Positions 1 to 8,636 of a DNA stretch of 64,000 bases are shown here, piece after piece. Positions within the stretch are counted from its first letter, which is position 1. Every line of letters begins with the position of its first letter. A program made the position numbers and the translations under genes. The stretch is taken from assembly GCF_034424525.1 (NCBI RefSeq), contig NZ_CP139979.1, positions 434,001-498,000 on the forward strand, given 5' to 3'. The stretch is from Sphingobium yanoikuyae (GTDB lineage Bacteria; Pseudomonadota; Alphaproteobacteria; Sphingomonadales; Sphingomonadaceae). The notes below the pieces were generated by a model. That model was not told the DNA's origin. It saw nothing but the letters and a program-made list of their open reading frames with translations, and searched no databases.

Positions 1-1016
1 AATTCCTTGTAGAAACGGCCGGGCGTGATGCGCAGTTCGGCATGGTCGACAAATTGCTCCGACAGGCCGGTGAGGCGGGCGAGTTCGGCACGGACGCTGG
101 CGCGTTCCTGGTCCGACAACTGATTGCCCTTCAGCAGCGCGGCGGCATAGGGGCCGATCGCGAAGGCGCGGGCCTGCTGGGCGGCTTCGGCCACGGTGGC
201 GGGCGGATTGCCCATCTTCTTGTGATACCAGGCGGTCGTCGCCATCGAGGGGAGGTTGAGGATATAGGGCATTTCATTGCCCTGCACCTCGGCCGAGGCG
301 CCGAAGTCGAGGATCGACGAGATCAGGATGATGCCGTTGACCGCGACGTCGTTATAGCCGCCTTCAAGCTCGTTGATCAGCGCGACCGAACGGGTGGTGC
401 CATAGCTTTCGCCGCCGATATATTTGGGCGAGGACCAGCGGCCATTCTCATTGAGCCACAGGCGGATATAGTCGGCGATCGACTTTGCGTCGGCGGAGAC
501 GCCCCAATAATCCTTGGGATCCTTCTTGCCGATGGCGTGGGAAAAGCCGGTGCCGACCGGATCGATGAAGACAAGATCGGTGACGTCGAGCAGCGATTCG
601 GCATTGTCGACCAGCGGATAGGGCGGCGCGCCGTCATCCTGCGCATCGGGCAGCACCACGCGCTTGGGGCCGAAGGCGCCCATGTGCAGCCAGAGCGAGC
701 CCGAGCCGGGGCCGCCATTATAGAGGAAGGTGATCGGGCGCTTCTTGTCGCCGCCATCCTTGACATAGGCGGTGGCATAGATGGCCGCGAGCGGCTTGCC
801 ATCCTTGTCCTTCAGATAGGTTTCGCCGGTGGTCGCGGTGTAGCTGATCGCCTTGCCGCCGAACACGCTCTTATGATGGGTGACCGAGACATTGGGGGCG
901 GGCACGCCAGCTTCGGCGGCCGGTGCCTCATCCTTCTTCTTGTCCCCGTCCTGGGCCTGGACGGCCATAGGCATGATGGCCAGCGCGAGCGCGGCCAGCG
1001 AAATCGTCAAACGCAT
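1..1016 (-). CDS. S10 family serine carboxypeptidase, 3' end outside window
   Basis: The protein begins with a hydrophobic signal peptide ending near VQAQDG (about residues 1-22), so it is probably periplasmic or secreted. It carries the family S10 landmarks: an oxyanion-type segment NGGPGSGS at about residues 100-107 and the nucleophile motif GGESYGT with the presumed catalytic Ser at about residue 204. The Asp and His of the triad would lie in the missing C-terminal part, because the gene runs off the left edge with no stop. S10 enzymes remove C-terminal amino acids from peptides. The start ATG is read at 1014-1016. The MFS gene lies upstream on the same strand with a 66-base gap, so the two may be co-transcribed, the transporter first. 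Family assignment is confident; substrate is unknown. Confidence 0.88.
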   Translation of the reverse strand, partial: MRLTISLAALALAIMPMAVQAQDGDKKKDEAPAAEAGVPAPNVSVTHHKSVFGGKAISYTATTGETYLKDKDGKPLAAIYATAYVKDGGDKKRPITFLYNGGPGSGSLWLHMGAFGPKRVVLPDAQDDGAPPYPLVDNAESLLDVTDLVFIDPVGTGFSHAIGKKDPKDYWGVSADAKSIADYIRLWLNENGRWSSPKYIGGESYGTTRSVALINELEGGYNDVAVNGIILISSILDFGASAEVQGNEMPYILNLPSMATTAWYHKKMGNPPATVAEAAQQARAFAIGPYAAALLKGNQLSDQERASVRAELARLTGLSEQFVDHAELRITPGRFYKE

Positions 1017-1082
1017 TAAGGATGCTCCCCTTTCTTTTGTGGCGCATGCGCTAGCCCAGAGCGGGCGACGCGGGAAGGGGGC

Positions 1083-2360
1083 TCAGCAGGGCTGTTGTCG
1101 CTTTGGCGGGCTTTCGGGCAGGCGCCAGAGCACCGGCAATACGCCGAGCGCCACGATCGCGATCAGCCAGCCGGGGGCCGATGCCCATCCGCTGGCCTGC
1201 GTCAGTTGATGCGACAGATAGGGGGTGAGGCCGCCGAACAGGGCCGTCGCACTGGTGGCGCCAAAGGCGAGGCCACTCAGCCGCCCCTCGCCGGGAAATT
1301 GCTCGGCCGTGGTCACGGCGCCGACCGCGCTCACTGCTCCGCCCAGTGCCGCCAGCAGGGTCGCGCCCAGCAGCGCGCCGCCCAGTGCGCTTCCCTGGGC
1401 CATCAGGGCAAAGAGCAAGGCTGGTAACGCGACGCCGGCGAGTGCCAGCGCGACCAGCACCGGCCGCCGCCCGATCCGGTCGGACAGGGCGCCGACCAGC
1501 GGCGTCACCAATATCACCACCAGTGCCGCCAGCGTCGAGAGTGTCAGCGCATCGGCCTCGCCCATGCGGCCAGTCCCGATCAGGAAGCTCGGCACATAGA
1601 CGATGCCGACATAATAGGTGATCGACCCCAGCGCCGAAATGGCAAAGCCGCGGCCGATCGCTGGCCGATAGGCGCGCAGGCTGAGGCGCAGCGGCTGGGC
1701 CGGGATGCTGCCACGGGCGCGCTGCGCCAGGAAATCGGGCGATTCCTCGATCCGCGACCGTGCCAGCAGGATGAGCGCCGCCAACCCTGCGCCGACCAGA
1801 AAGGGAATGCGCCAGCCCCAGTCGGCCAGCGCCGTCTCGTCCAGCAGCGCCACGGTCAGGGCGGACAGCGCCACTGCCAGCAGCCCGCCGACCTCGCTCG
1901 CCGCTGACGCCAGGGATGTGATGAGCCCCCGCCGGCCGGGCGGCGCCCCTTCCAGCAGATAGGCGACGACGCCGGTATATTCGCCCCCGACCGAGAAGGC
2001 CATGACACAGCGCAGCGCCAGCAGCAGCCAGCCGGCGATCGGCCCGGCTTGGGCCTGGGTCGGCAGCAGCGCGGTCGCCAGCATCGCTGCGCTCATCAGC
2101 GCCATCGACAGCAACATGGTCGGCCGCCGGCCATGGCGATCGCCGATATGGCCAAAGACGATCGCGCCCAGCGGCCGCATCAGATAGGCGATCGCAAAGC
2201 CCGCCAGCACATGCCCCACGCCCGCCGCACCGCCGCCATAGAAGATGCGCGACAACAAGGTGGCGAGATAGAGATAGAGGGTGAAGTCATACCATTCGAC
2301 GATGGTCGACAGCCCGGCAATCGCCAGCGATCGCTTCGAGAGGCCGGACGGCTGTTGCAT
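1083..2360 (-). CDS. MFS transporter, metabolite:H+ symporter (MHS) type
   Basis: A polytopic membrane protein of about 425 residues with alternating hydrophobic segments across its length. The N-terminal sequence IVEWYDFTLYLY is typical of the MHS group (KgtP, ProP, ShiA relatives). The conserved loop 2-3 signature GHIGDRHGRRP and its second-half counterpart GALSDRIGRRP are both present, which marks an intact major facilitator with two six-helix halves. Such carriers import organic acids, betaines or aromatic acids with protons; the substrate cannot be told from the sequence. I chose the ATG at 2358-2360; an in-frame GTG at 2378 would add six residues, and neither has a well-spaced ribosome site. 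It lies upstream of the S10 peptidase on the same strand, which could mean peptide or amino-acid-derivative use. Confidence 0.85.
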   Translation of the reverse strand: MQQPSGLSKRSLAIAGLSTIVEWYDFTLYLYLATLLSRIFYGGGAAGVGHVLAGFAIAYLMRPLGAIVFGHIGDRHGRRPTMLLSMALMSAAMLATALLPTQAQAGPIAGWLLLALRCVMAFSVGGEYTGVVAYLLEGAPPGRRGLITSLASAASEVGGLLAVALSALTVALLDETALADWGWRIPFLVGAGLAALILLARSRIEESPDFLAQRARGSIPAQPLRLSLRAYRPAIGRGFAISALGSITYYVGIVYVPSFLIGTGRMGEADALTLSTLAALVVILVTPLVGALSDRIGRRPVLVALALAGVALPALLFALMAQGSALGGALLGATLLAALGGAVSAVGAVTTAEQFPGEGRLSGLAFGATSATALFGGLTPYLSHQLTQASGWASAPGWLIAIVALGVLPVLWRLPESPPKRQQPC

Positions 2361-2402
2361 CGAATTGGGCAATCTCACCCCCTTGTTGCAGCGCGATTAT
2401 TT

Positions 2403-2490
2403 CCGTTCGCTTCGAGCTTGTCGAGAAGCGGCAAGCGCCCACCTTTATGTCCCGCTTTCCTCCGTTTCTCGACAGGCTCGAAACGAACGG
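2403..2490. repeat. REP-like imperfect palindrome
   Basis: The segments 2403-2431 and 2462-2490 are inverted copies with 26 of 29 positions matching, and the three mismatches would be G-U pairs in RNA. The core resembles TTTCGAGCCTGTCGAGAAAC, a sequence I have seen repeated in intergenic regions of many proteobacterial genomes. It lies between the 3' end of the regulator gene and the 5' end of the MFS gene, both on the minus strand. It could act as a transcript-stabilising or terminating hairpin. Confidence 0.7.
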
Positions 2491-2511
2491 GGCGGGTTGG
2501 TGCGCCACTCT

Positions 2512-3909
2512 CTAACCATCGGCAAAGCCGAACGGCGCCCGCGTCCGCCGATAATCGTCGGGCAGCATGTCGCGGCCGATTGGCGGGGCGGACCGGGCCA
2601 TGCACTGGCTGCGGTGGCACAGGCGACAGGTAACGCCGATCGGCGTCGGTGCGGGCGGCGGCGCATCCTGGCTATAGACCAGCCGATGGGCATGGTCGGC
2701 CGCGCAGCACAGTGCGATCGCCCGCTCCACCTTGGCTGCGCCCCAGCTGCCGCCGCCGGCGGTGACGGTGCGCGCGATCGAGAAGAAACGCTGGCCGTCG
2801 GGCAGTTCCAGCCATTGCGTCACCACCTCGCGCGGCGTTTCGAACACGCGATGCACCGACCAGAGCGGGCAGGAGCCGCCATGGCGGGCAAAGGGAAAGC
2901 CGGCCCCATCCAGCCGCTTGGAGACATTGCCGGCCTGATCGACCCGCAGGAAGAAGAAGGGCACGCGCTCCTGCCCCGGCTTCTGCAAGGTGGTGAGGCG
3001 ATGCGCCGCCTGCTCGAAGCTGACGCCGAACTGCCGGGCCAGCGCCTCGACATCATAGCGCCTGGCCTCCACCGCCTTGGCGAAGGCGGTATAGGGCATC
3101 AGGATCGCCGCCGCGCCATAGCCCGCCAGCGCCCGCCGGGCGAGCCGCCGCCCGCTCTCGCTGGCGAACTGTCCGTCCTTCAGCAGCGCGTCGAAGCCCT
3201 TGCGCATCTCCAGATAGGCGATCTGGAGCGCGAGCTGGAAGGCCGAGCTGGCGCCGTCCAGCGCATCGTCCAGCAGCACCGCGTCACGATGCCGGTCCAG
3301 CCGCCGCATCGATCCCGCCATCACGTCCGACGGCAATCGCCGCACCCGCAAATTGTGGCGGGCCTTGAGCCAGCCGGCCAGACCGCTCTCGGCCTCTGCT
3401 TCCGCCGCCAGCTTCTCGGCCGCATCGTCGAGCAGCGGGAAGCTGTTGCGCCGCGCGGCGATGAAGCGCCGCGCCTCCGCCACCGGATCGGCGCCATCCT
3501 CCTGAGGCTCCGCCTCTGCCCCCCGGTCCGCCAGCGCCAGATGCTCCTCGCGATAGCTGGTATAGAGCCGCAGCAAAGCCTCGGTAATGCCGGGATAATT
3601 GACCGCGACATCGCCGGTCGCCAGTTGCGGCAGGTCGATATCGGCGAACATCGGATCCTTCAGCACCGCCTGCAGTCGCGCCGTCTGTTCCGTGCCGCCG
3701 TCGCCCGCCACTTCGGCCATGTCGAGCTTGTAGGTGCGGGCGAGGCGCAGCAGCATGTCGGCGGTCAGCGGTCGCTGATTGCGTTCCAGCAGCGCGACAT
3801 AGGAGGCGCTGATCTCCAGATCATTGGCCATGTCCGCCTGGGTCAGGCCCAGCTCGCGCCGCAGCCGCCGCAATCGCGGCCCCATATAGACGGGACGATC
3901 CTTGGCCAT
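2512..3909 (-). CDS. XRE/ScfR-RamB family short-chain acyl-CoA-responsive regulator
   Basis: A 465-residue protein with an N-terminal lambda-repressor-type helix-turn-helix (about residues 10-65, LRRELGLTQADMAN...SASYVALLERNQRPLT). Then follow an IrrE/ImmA-like central region and a C-terminal domain (FFFLRVDQAGNVSKRLDG ... SCPLWSVHRVFETP) of the kind called DUF2083. This architecture is that of RamB/ScfR, which control glyoxylate-cycle and acyl-CoA genes. The gene is divergent from isocitrate lyase, with a 147-base shared region that holds repeated CTTTACA boxes, so control of aceA and itself is the natural inference. Cysteines in CRLCHRSQC near the C-terminus could bind metal. Family is secure; the ligand and targets are inferred. 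Confidence 0.85.
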   Translation of the reverse strand: MAKDRPVYMGPRLRRLRRELGLTQADMANDLEISASYVALLERNQRPLTADMLLRLARTYKLDMAEVAGDGGTEQTARLQAVLKDPMFADIDLPQLATGDVAVNYPGITEALLRLYTSYREEHLALADRGAEAEPQEDGADPVAEARRFIAARRNSFPLLDDAAEKLAAEAEAESGLAGWLKARHNLRVRRLPSDVMAGSMRRLDRHRDAVLLDDALDGASSAFQLALQIAYLEMRKGFDALLKDGQFASESGRRLARRALAGYGAAAILMPYTAFAKAVEARRYDVEALARQFGVSFEQAAHRLTTLQKPGQERVPFFFLRVDQAGNVSKRLDGAGFPFARHGGSCPLWSVHRVFETPREVVTQWLELPDGQRFFSIARTVTAGGGSWGAAKVERAIALCCAADHAHRLVYSQDAPPPAPTPIGVTCRLCHRSQCMARSAPPIGRDMLPDDYRRTRAPFGFADG

Positions 3910-3929
3910 GACACCGACTCCTGTACGCT

Positions 3930-3960
3930 CTTTACAACTTTACAGCAGATTTTTGTAAAG
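3930..3960. promoter_or_regulatory. Putative operator for the ScfR-like regulator / aceA
   Basis: Two direct copies of CTTTACA (3930-3936 and 3938-3944) are followed by the inverted copy TGTAAAG (3954-3960). They sit in the divergent region between the regulator gene and aceA, 97 bases before the aceA start. RamB-type proteins are known to bind short A/T-rich boxes in front of isocitrate lyase genes; the specific box here is inferred from symmetry and position only. Confidence 0.55.
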
Positions 3961-4056
3961 ATCGACAACTGGACTTTGGCAGGGGTGCCGCACCCCGTTT
4001 CCTGTGTCTACTTCGCTGTCATTCTTTCTTGCAGCTCACCCCGAGGGAATGACGAC

Positions 4057-5649
4057 ATGACCTATCAAAGTGAAATCGCGAAGGCCGACACGCTGATCGG
4101 TGGCCAGGGCCATTGGGACGGCATTGCGCCCGAATCCGTCGCCCGGATGCGCCTGCAGAACCGGTTCCAGAGCGGCCTCGACATCGCCCGCTACACTGCA
4201 AAGATCATGCGCGCCGACATGGCCGCCTATGATGCCGATCCGGCCAACTACACCCAGTCGCTGGGCTGCTGGCACGGCTTCATCGGCCAGCAGAAGATGA
4301 TCAGCATCAAGAAGCATTTCGGCACCACCAAGGGCCGCTACCTCTATCTCTCGGGCTGGATGGTCGCGGCGCTGCGCAGCGAGTTCGGCCCGCTGCCCGA
4401 CCAGTCGATGCACGAAAAGACCAGCGTCCCCGCGCTGATCGAGGAACTCTACACCTTCCTGCGCCAGGCCGACGCCCGCGAGCTGGGCGGCCTGTTCCGC
4501 GATCTCGACAAGGCCCGCGCGGAAGGGGACGAGGTCCGCGCCGCCAAACTGCAGCAGCAGATCGACAATCATGAAACCCATATCGTCCCGATCGTTGCCG
4601 ACATCGACGCCGGCTTCGGCAATGCGGAGGCGACCTATCTGCTCGCCAAGAAGTTCATCGAGGCCGGCGCCTGCTGCATCCAGATCGAGAACCAGGTCTC
4701 GGACGAAAAACAGTGCGGCCATCAGGACGGCAAGGTCACGGTCCCGCATGAGGACTTCCTCGCGAAGATCCGGGCGGTCCGCTACGCCTTCCTGGAACTC
4801 GGCGTCGACGACGGCGTGATCGTCGCGCGGACGGACTCGCTGGGCGCGGGTCTCACCAAGCAGATCGCCTTCACCCGGCAAGCGGGCGACATTGGCGACC
4901 TGTATAATGGCTTCCTTGATTGCGATGCCGTCGATGCGACCGCGATCGGCCATGGCGACGTCCTCATCAGCCGCGATGGGCAATTGCTGAAGCCCAAGCG
5001 CCTGCCGTCGAACCTCTATCAGTTCCGCGCCGGCACCGGCGAGGATCGCTGCGTCCTCGACTGCATCACCGCGCTCCAGAATGGCGCCGACCTGCTGTGG
5101 ATCGAAACCGAAAAGCCGCATATCGGCCAGATTGGCGGGATGGTCAGCCGCATCCGCGAGGTGATCCCCAACGCCAAGCTGGTCTATAACAACTCGCCCA
5201 GCTTCAACTGGACGCTGAACTTCCGCCAGCAGGTGTTCGACGCCTGGGTCGAAGCCGGCAAGGATGTCGGTGCCTATGACCGGGCGAGACTGATGAGCGC
5301 GGATTATGACGCCACCGACCTCGGCATCGAAGCGGACGAACGCATCCGTACCTTCCAGAAGGATGCGGCGGCGCAGGCGGGCATCTTCCACCACCTCATC
5401 ACCCTGCCGACCTATCACACCGCCGCGCTCAGCACCGACAATCTCGCGAAGGAATATTTCGGCGAGGCCGGCATGCTGGGTTACGTCAAGGGTGTGCAGC
5501 GGCAGGAAATCCGCCAGGGCATCGCCTGCGTGAAGCACCAGAATATGGCCGGCTCCGACATTGGCGACGACCATAAGGAATATTTCGCCGGCGAAGCCGC
5601 GCTCAAGGCCGGCGGCGCCCACAACACGATGAACCAGTTTGCGGCCTAA
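4057..5649 (+). CDS. aceA: Isocitrate lyase, long form
   Basis: A 530-residue isocitrate lyase that splits isocitrate to glyoxylate and succinate, the first step of the glyoxylate shunt. The catalytic loop is EKQCGHQDGK with the active-site Cys at residue 220. The KQCGH variant and the length of about 530 residues match the Pseudomonas-type long subfamily and not the 434-residue E. coli enzyme with KKCGH. Substrate and metal-binding segments VADIDAGFGN and ARTDS are also present. The start ATG at 4057 opens the conserved N-terminus; a longer upstream in-frame reading is open by chance. No malate synthase is in the window. The adjacent divergent ScfR/RamB-type gene and the CTTTACA boxes suggest induction on acetate or fatty acids. 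Confidence 0.96.
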   Translation: MTYQSEIAKADTLIGGQGHWDGIAPESVARMRLQNRFQSGLDIARYTAKIMRADMAAYDADPANYTQSLGCWHGFIGQQKMISIKKHFGTTKGRYLYLSGWMVAALRSEFGPLPDQSMHEKTSVPALIEELYTFLRQADARELGGLFRDLDKARAEGDEVRAAKLQQQIDNHETHIVPIVADIDAGFGNAEATYLLAKKFIEAGACCIQIENQVSDEKQCGHQDGKVTVPHEDFLAKIRAVRYAFLELGVDDGVIVARTDSLGAGLTKQIAFTRQAGDIGDLYNGFLDCDAVDATAIGHGDVLISRDGQLLKPKRLPSNLYQFRAGTGEDRCVLDCITALQNGADLLWIETEKPHIGQIGGMVSRIREVIPNAKLVYNNSPSFNWTLNFRQQVFDAWVEAGKDVGAYDRARLMSADYDATDLGIEADERIRTFQKDAAAQAGIFHHLITLPTYHTAALSTDNLAKEYFGEAGMLGYVKGVQRQEIRQGIACVKHQNMAGSDIGDDHKEYFAGEAALKAGGAHNTMNQFAA

Positions 5650-5662
5650 AGGCCGCAGGGGG

Positions 5663-5680
5663 AACCAGTTCGCGGCCTAA
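5663..5680 (+). repeat. Near-copy of the last 18 bases of aceA
   Basis: Positions 5663-5680 repeat the aceA terminus at 5632-5649 with 17 of 18 bases identical, including the TAA stop. The offset is 31 bases. It is most simply a small slippage or duplication scar just behind the gene. Confidence 0.6.
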
Positions 5681-5692
5681 GCCCTCTATCCC

Positions 5693-5780
5693 GTCATCCC
5701 CGCGGAAGCGGGGATCCATCTCCCGACCTCACGTCAGGAACCGGCGTTGGGAGATGGGTTCCCGCTTCCGCGGGAACGAC
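5693..5780. repeat. REP-like palindromic element
   Basis: The segments 5693-5724 and 5749-5780 form an inverted repeat (about 28 of 32 positions). Each contains the CGCGGAAGCG core of the GTCATCCCCGC-type intergenic repeat found widely in proteobacteria. The rest of 5781-5960 shows no gene that I can support; it contains further short GGATCC/GGGTTCC-like fragments, which suggests degraded copies. Confidence 0.65.
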
Positions 5781-5960
5781 GAAATAGAATTTACCGCAGG
5801 CGCCCCATCTTCCCGGCGATATCCCGATGCTTGTCGGGAGGATGGGTTCCGCAAGCGTAACAAGCATGGAAGATTAGGGTTTCGCGGCCGGGGCCGTGAA
5901 GACAGCCAGTTCGCGGGGAATTCGACACTCCCTTCGCGATTTGGGTGGAAGGACCCTCGA

Positions 5961-5992
5961 CGGCCCGGTGGCGCACCACCGGGCCGTTTTTT
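5961..5992 (+). terminator. Intrinsic terminator
   Basis: A stem of 11 pairs (CGGCCCGGTGG with its complement ending at 5986) closes a four-base loop and is followed by six T residues on the plus strand. It lies 311 bases after aceA and just before the stop of the convergent DUF885 gene. By orientation it serves plus-strand transcripts. Confidence 0.75.
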
Positions 5993-6003
5993 GCATATTG
6001 GTT

Positions 6004-7812
6004 TTAGGCGATCCCCGCCCGCTGGCGCACCGCCTGCTTCAAGATGTCGAGCGGCATCGCGCCCAGCGTCAGCACTTCGTGGAACTGCTTGAGGTCGAAC
6101 TTGTCGCCCTGCGCTTTCTTCACTTGCTCGCGCAGGTCGTTCCACACGGTGTGGCCGATCTTGTAGCTGCACGCCTGGCCCGGCCAGACGGTATAGCGGT
6201 CGATCTCGCCCTGGCTGCGGCCGCGCGCGATGCCGGTGGTGGCGATGAGGTAATCCGTCGCCTTCTCGCGGCTCCAGCGCTTGGCATGCATGCCGCTGTC
6301 GACCACCAGCCGGGTGGCGCGGAACAGCAACGACTGGAGATAGCCGACCTGGCCCAGCGGATCTCCCTTGTACATGCCCATCTCGTCGGCCAGCTGTTCG
6401 GAATAGAGCGCCCAGCCCTCGGAATAGCCGCTGTAGAAGCCGCGGCGGCGGATCATCGGGATCGAATCCGATTCCAGTGCCACCGTCACCTGCAGATGGT
6501 GGCCCGGCACCGCCTCATGATGGGTCAGCGTGGCGAGGCCGAATTTCGGCCGGTCGAACGTGTCGCGCAGATTGATGAAATAGATGGCCGGCCGCGACCC
6601 GTCGAGCGAGGCATTCTGATAATAGCCGCCCGGTGCGCCCGCCTGGATCGTCACCGGCACGCGGCGCACCTCGACCGGCGCCTTGGGCACGGTGTTGAAC
6701 GCCTCGCCCAGCCGCGCCTGCATCGCCTTGATCTGGCTGTTGAGCTGCGCCAGCAGCGCCTCGCGGCCCGGATCGGTATTGGGGTAGAGTTGGTCGGGGC
6801 GCTTGTTGAGCGCGACCAGACGGTCGCCGACCGTGCCCTGGCTCATTCCTTCGCCCTTCAGGATCGCGTCGATCCGCGACGAGATGCTGGCGACCTGATC
6901 CAGGCCCATCTGGTGGATCTCGTCGCCGGTCAGCCGGGTCGTGGTCGCGGCTTCGGCGGCGGCGGCGTAGAAGGCCTCGCCATCGGGCAGGCGCCAGCAG
7001 CCGGCATCATGCACCGCCTTGGCGCGCAACTGCTGCACCAGCGCGCGCTGGCGATCGACCGCGGGGAAGACCTTTTCCGCGACGATCTTTTCCGCCTGGG
7101 CCGCGCGTTCGGGCGGCAGGCCGGCGGCGGCCAGCTTCTTGGCAAAGCTTGCCACCAGCACGGTCTGGGCGGCGGGCTGGTCGCGCAGCGCTGCCTGCAT
7201 CTTCATCGTCGTGTCGAGGATATAGTCGGGCGCGAACACGCCCTTGGCCGCGTCCGCCTTCTGCCGCTCCAGCTCGCCATCCATGCTGGTGGGGAAGGCT
7301 TCGAGCCGCGCCAGATAGGCGTCGGCATCGGCCGCGTCCTTCACCCGGTGCTGGCTGTCGAGGAAGTCGGGCGTTTCGCGATAGGAGCCGGTGAGCTGGC
7401 TCAGGATATAGGGCGCATAGCGGCCCGCCGTCTCGCCATAGGCGAAACGTTCGCCACCCACCGCGCGATCGAGCTGATAGGCGACGACATCATAGTCGAG
7501 CTGGCTGGCCGGGCTGAGCGCCGCACGGTCCAGGCCCGCCAGTTGCTTGGCCTGCGTCTTGGTGCGGGCGAGGTCGCGGGCCGCGCCGGCGGCGCTGGTG
7601 TCGCTGAGCTTGCCGCGCAGCGCCGCGCGGGCACCGGTGTCGAGGCCAAGGCGGGTCGCCTGTTCCGGGCTGTCGTCCAGCCGCTCATAGAAGAAGCCGT
7701 CCAGCATGGCGCGCAGGCGGGCATCCTGCGATCCCGGCTGCGCAAAGGCGCGCGGGGCGGATGCGGCCAGCGCCGTGGCGCCGCTGGTGGTGAGGAATTG
7801 GCGTCGGTTCAC
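6004..7812 (-). CDS. DUF885 family protein, Tat-exported putative metallopeptidase
   Basis: A 602-residue protein with a twin-arginine signal (NRRQFLTTSGATALAASAP, cleavage near AFAQ), so it is probably folded before export to the periplasm. The DUF885 signature HEAVPGHHLQ is present with HE at 432-433 and the second His at 438. This resembles a zinc-binding arrangement and, with a downstream conserved YSEGWALYSEQ segment, is why DUF885 proteins are regarded as gluzincin-like peptidases. A second DUF885 protein lies at 54449-56287 but has an ordinary Sec signal. Enzymatic activity is inferred from the family and is not established for this protein. Confidence 0.88.
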   Translation of the reverse strand: MNRRQFLTTSGATALAASAPRAFAQPGSQDARLRAMLDGFFYERLDDSPEQATRLGLDTGARAALRGKLSDTSAAGAARDLARTKTQAKQLAGLDRAALSPASQLDYDVVAYQLDRAVGGERFAYGETAGRYAPYILSQLTGSYRETPDFLDSQHRVKDAADADAYLARLEAFPTSMDGELERQKADAAKGVFAPDYILDTTMKMQAALRDQPAAQTVLVASFAKKLAAAGLPPERAAQAEKIVAEKVFPAVDRQRALVQQLRAKAVHDAGCWRLPDGEAFYAAAAEAATTTRLTGDEIHQMGLDQVASISSRIDAILKGEGMSQGTVGDRLVALNKRPDQLYPNTDPGREALLAQLNSQIKAMQARLGEAFNTVPKAPVEVRRVPVTIQAGAPGGYYQNASLDGSRPAIYFINLRDTFDRPKFGLATLTHHEAVPGHHLQVTVALESDSIPMIRRRGFYSGYSEGWALYSEQLADEMGMYKGDPLGQVGYLQSLLFRATRLVVDSGMHAKRWSREKATDYLIATTGIARGRSQGEIDRYTVWPGQACSYKIGHTVWNDLREQVKKAQGDKFDLKQFHEVLTLGAMPLDILKQAVRQRAGIA

Positions 7813-7896
7813 GAAATGCTCCCTGTTCTGGCCCTGGCGCGAACGGTCGCCCGCCCGCCGGGGTCGCCTTAGTGCCGCGCCTGCAAGGGCTTGGCT

Positions 7897-7936
7897 AGAG
7901 CGGTTTTCGAACCGGTTGAATCAAGGAAACCGCTCT
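7897..7936. repeat. Short inverted repeat AGAGCGGTTT / AAACCGCTCT
   Basis: Perfect 10-base arms at 7897-7906 and 7927-7936 surround a 20-base spacer upstream of the DUF885 gene. A related tail (GATTGCTTGGAAATCGCTCT) follows to about 8000. The stretch 7813-8020 has no gene that I can support. Confidence 0.5.
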
Positions 7937-8020
7937 AATTATTTGTTTTGCCGCGATTTCTTAATCAGCAATCGATGCCGATTGCTTGGAAATCGCTCTA
8001 GGGGCGAGGGGGAAAATGAC

Positions 8021-8185
8021 GCGACAGTTGAAAGTTCACACCGTCATGCGTCGTGATTTCGGGGCGATTTTGGCGACAACGCGCCTGTGGCGCGCCCGTG
8101 AAGCGACACTGAAGCGACACTGGGGGCACACCGAAGCGACAGCGACGCGACAGTCAGGCGACAGTCAGGCGACAGGCGGGCGACA
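8021..8185 (+). repeat. GCGACA motif array 1
   Basis: The hexamer GCGACA occurs at 8021, 8073, 8103, 8114, 8136, 8147, 8158, 8169 and 8180, with GCGACG at 8142. From 8136 to 8185 the spacing is exactly 11 bases, about one helical turn, and the common extension is GCGACAGTCAG or GCGACACTG. The array ends two bases before the stop codon of the small HTH gene on the opposite strand. A similar array is at 39123-39295. No coding potential is seen here. Confidence 0.75.
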
Positions 8186-8186
8186 T

Positions 8187-8474
8187 TTACCGACCGATCG
8201 GCCCCTTATGTCGGCGGATCGGCGCGAGCGGATCGCTCAGGCGGGCGGCGTGGAGCGCCAGCGCATTGGCCCAGCAGCGGTCGAAGCCGGTGCCCGCGAG
8301 CCGATCGCGCAGCCGGTGCGCGCTGGAACGGGACGTGCCGACCATCTGCGCGGCATGGCTGATATTGCCGGTTTCGAGCTGCGCGGCGAGGAAGCGGCGC
8401 TGACGATCGGGCGTCCATTGGCGGCGAGGGCGCCGGGCAGGCGCGGCGGGCGGAGGAGGAAGAGACTGGTTCAT
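8187..8474 (-). CDS. Small helix-turn-helix protein of unknown function
   Basis: A 95-residue protein: a Pro/Ala/Arg-rich start, then a compact helical domain (QWTPDRQRRFLAAQLETG, NISHAAQMVGTSRSSAHRLR). This reads as a homeodomain- or transposase-like helix-turn-helix with SRSSAHRLR as the recognition helix, followed by FDRCWANALALHAARLSDPLAP. I have seen similar short proteins in sphingomonads but know no function for them. The start at 8472-8474 (MNQSLPPP) is preferred over a longer open frame because the domain begins there. The GCGACA array touches its 3' end, which suggests, without proof, that the protein binds it. Confidence 0.65.
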   Translation of the reverse strand: MNQSLPPPPAAPARRPRRQWTPDRQRRFLAAQLETGNISHAAQMVGTSRSSAHRLRDRLAGTGFDRCWANALALHAARLSDPLAPIRRHKGPIGR

Positions 8475-8636
8475 CCGACAGGATAGAACAGAAAAAGCCC
8501 TGTGTAGGAAAGAGCTGCGGCGGGAGGGAGGGGCCGTTGGCCTGCAAGCGACCAGAAGTAGCTGTTCGCCAGATATTTCGTAAATCGGCAACAGCGCATC
8601 ACGCTCTCGAGCATGGTAGTCCCTATCGATCGATGC

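Noticed and set aside
2281..4056. Open frame continuing upstream of aceA
   Set aside because: It runs antisense to the ScfR-like gene. Homology begins at 4057.
8021..8185. GCGACA array as a CRISPR
   Set aside because: The repeat unit is only 6-11 bases with no unique spacers and no cas genes.
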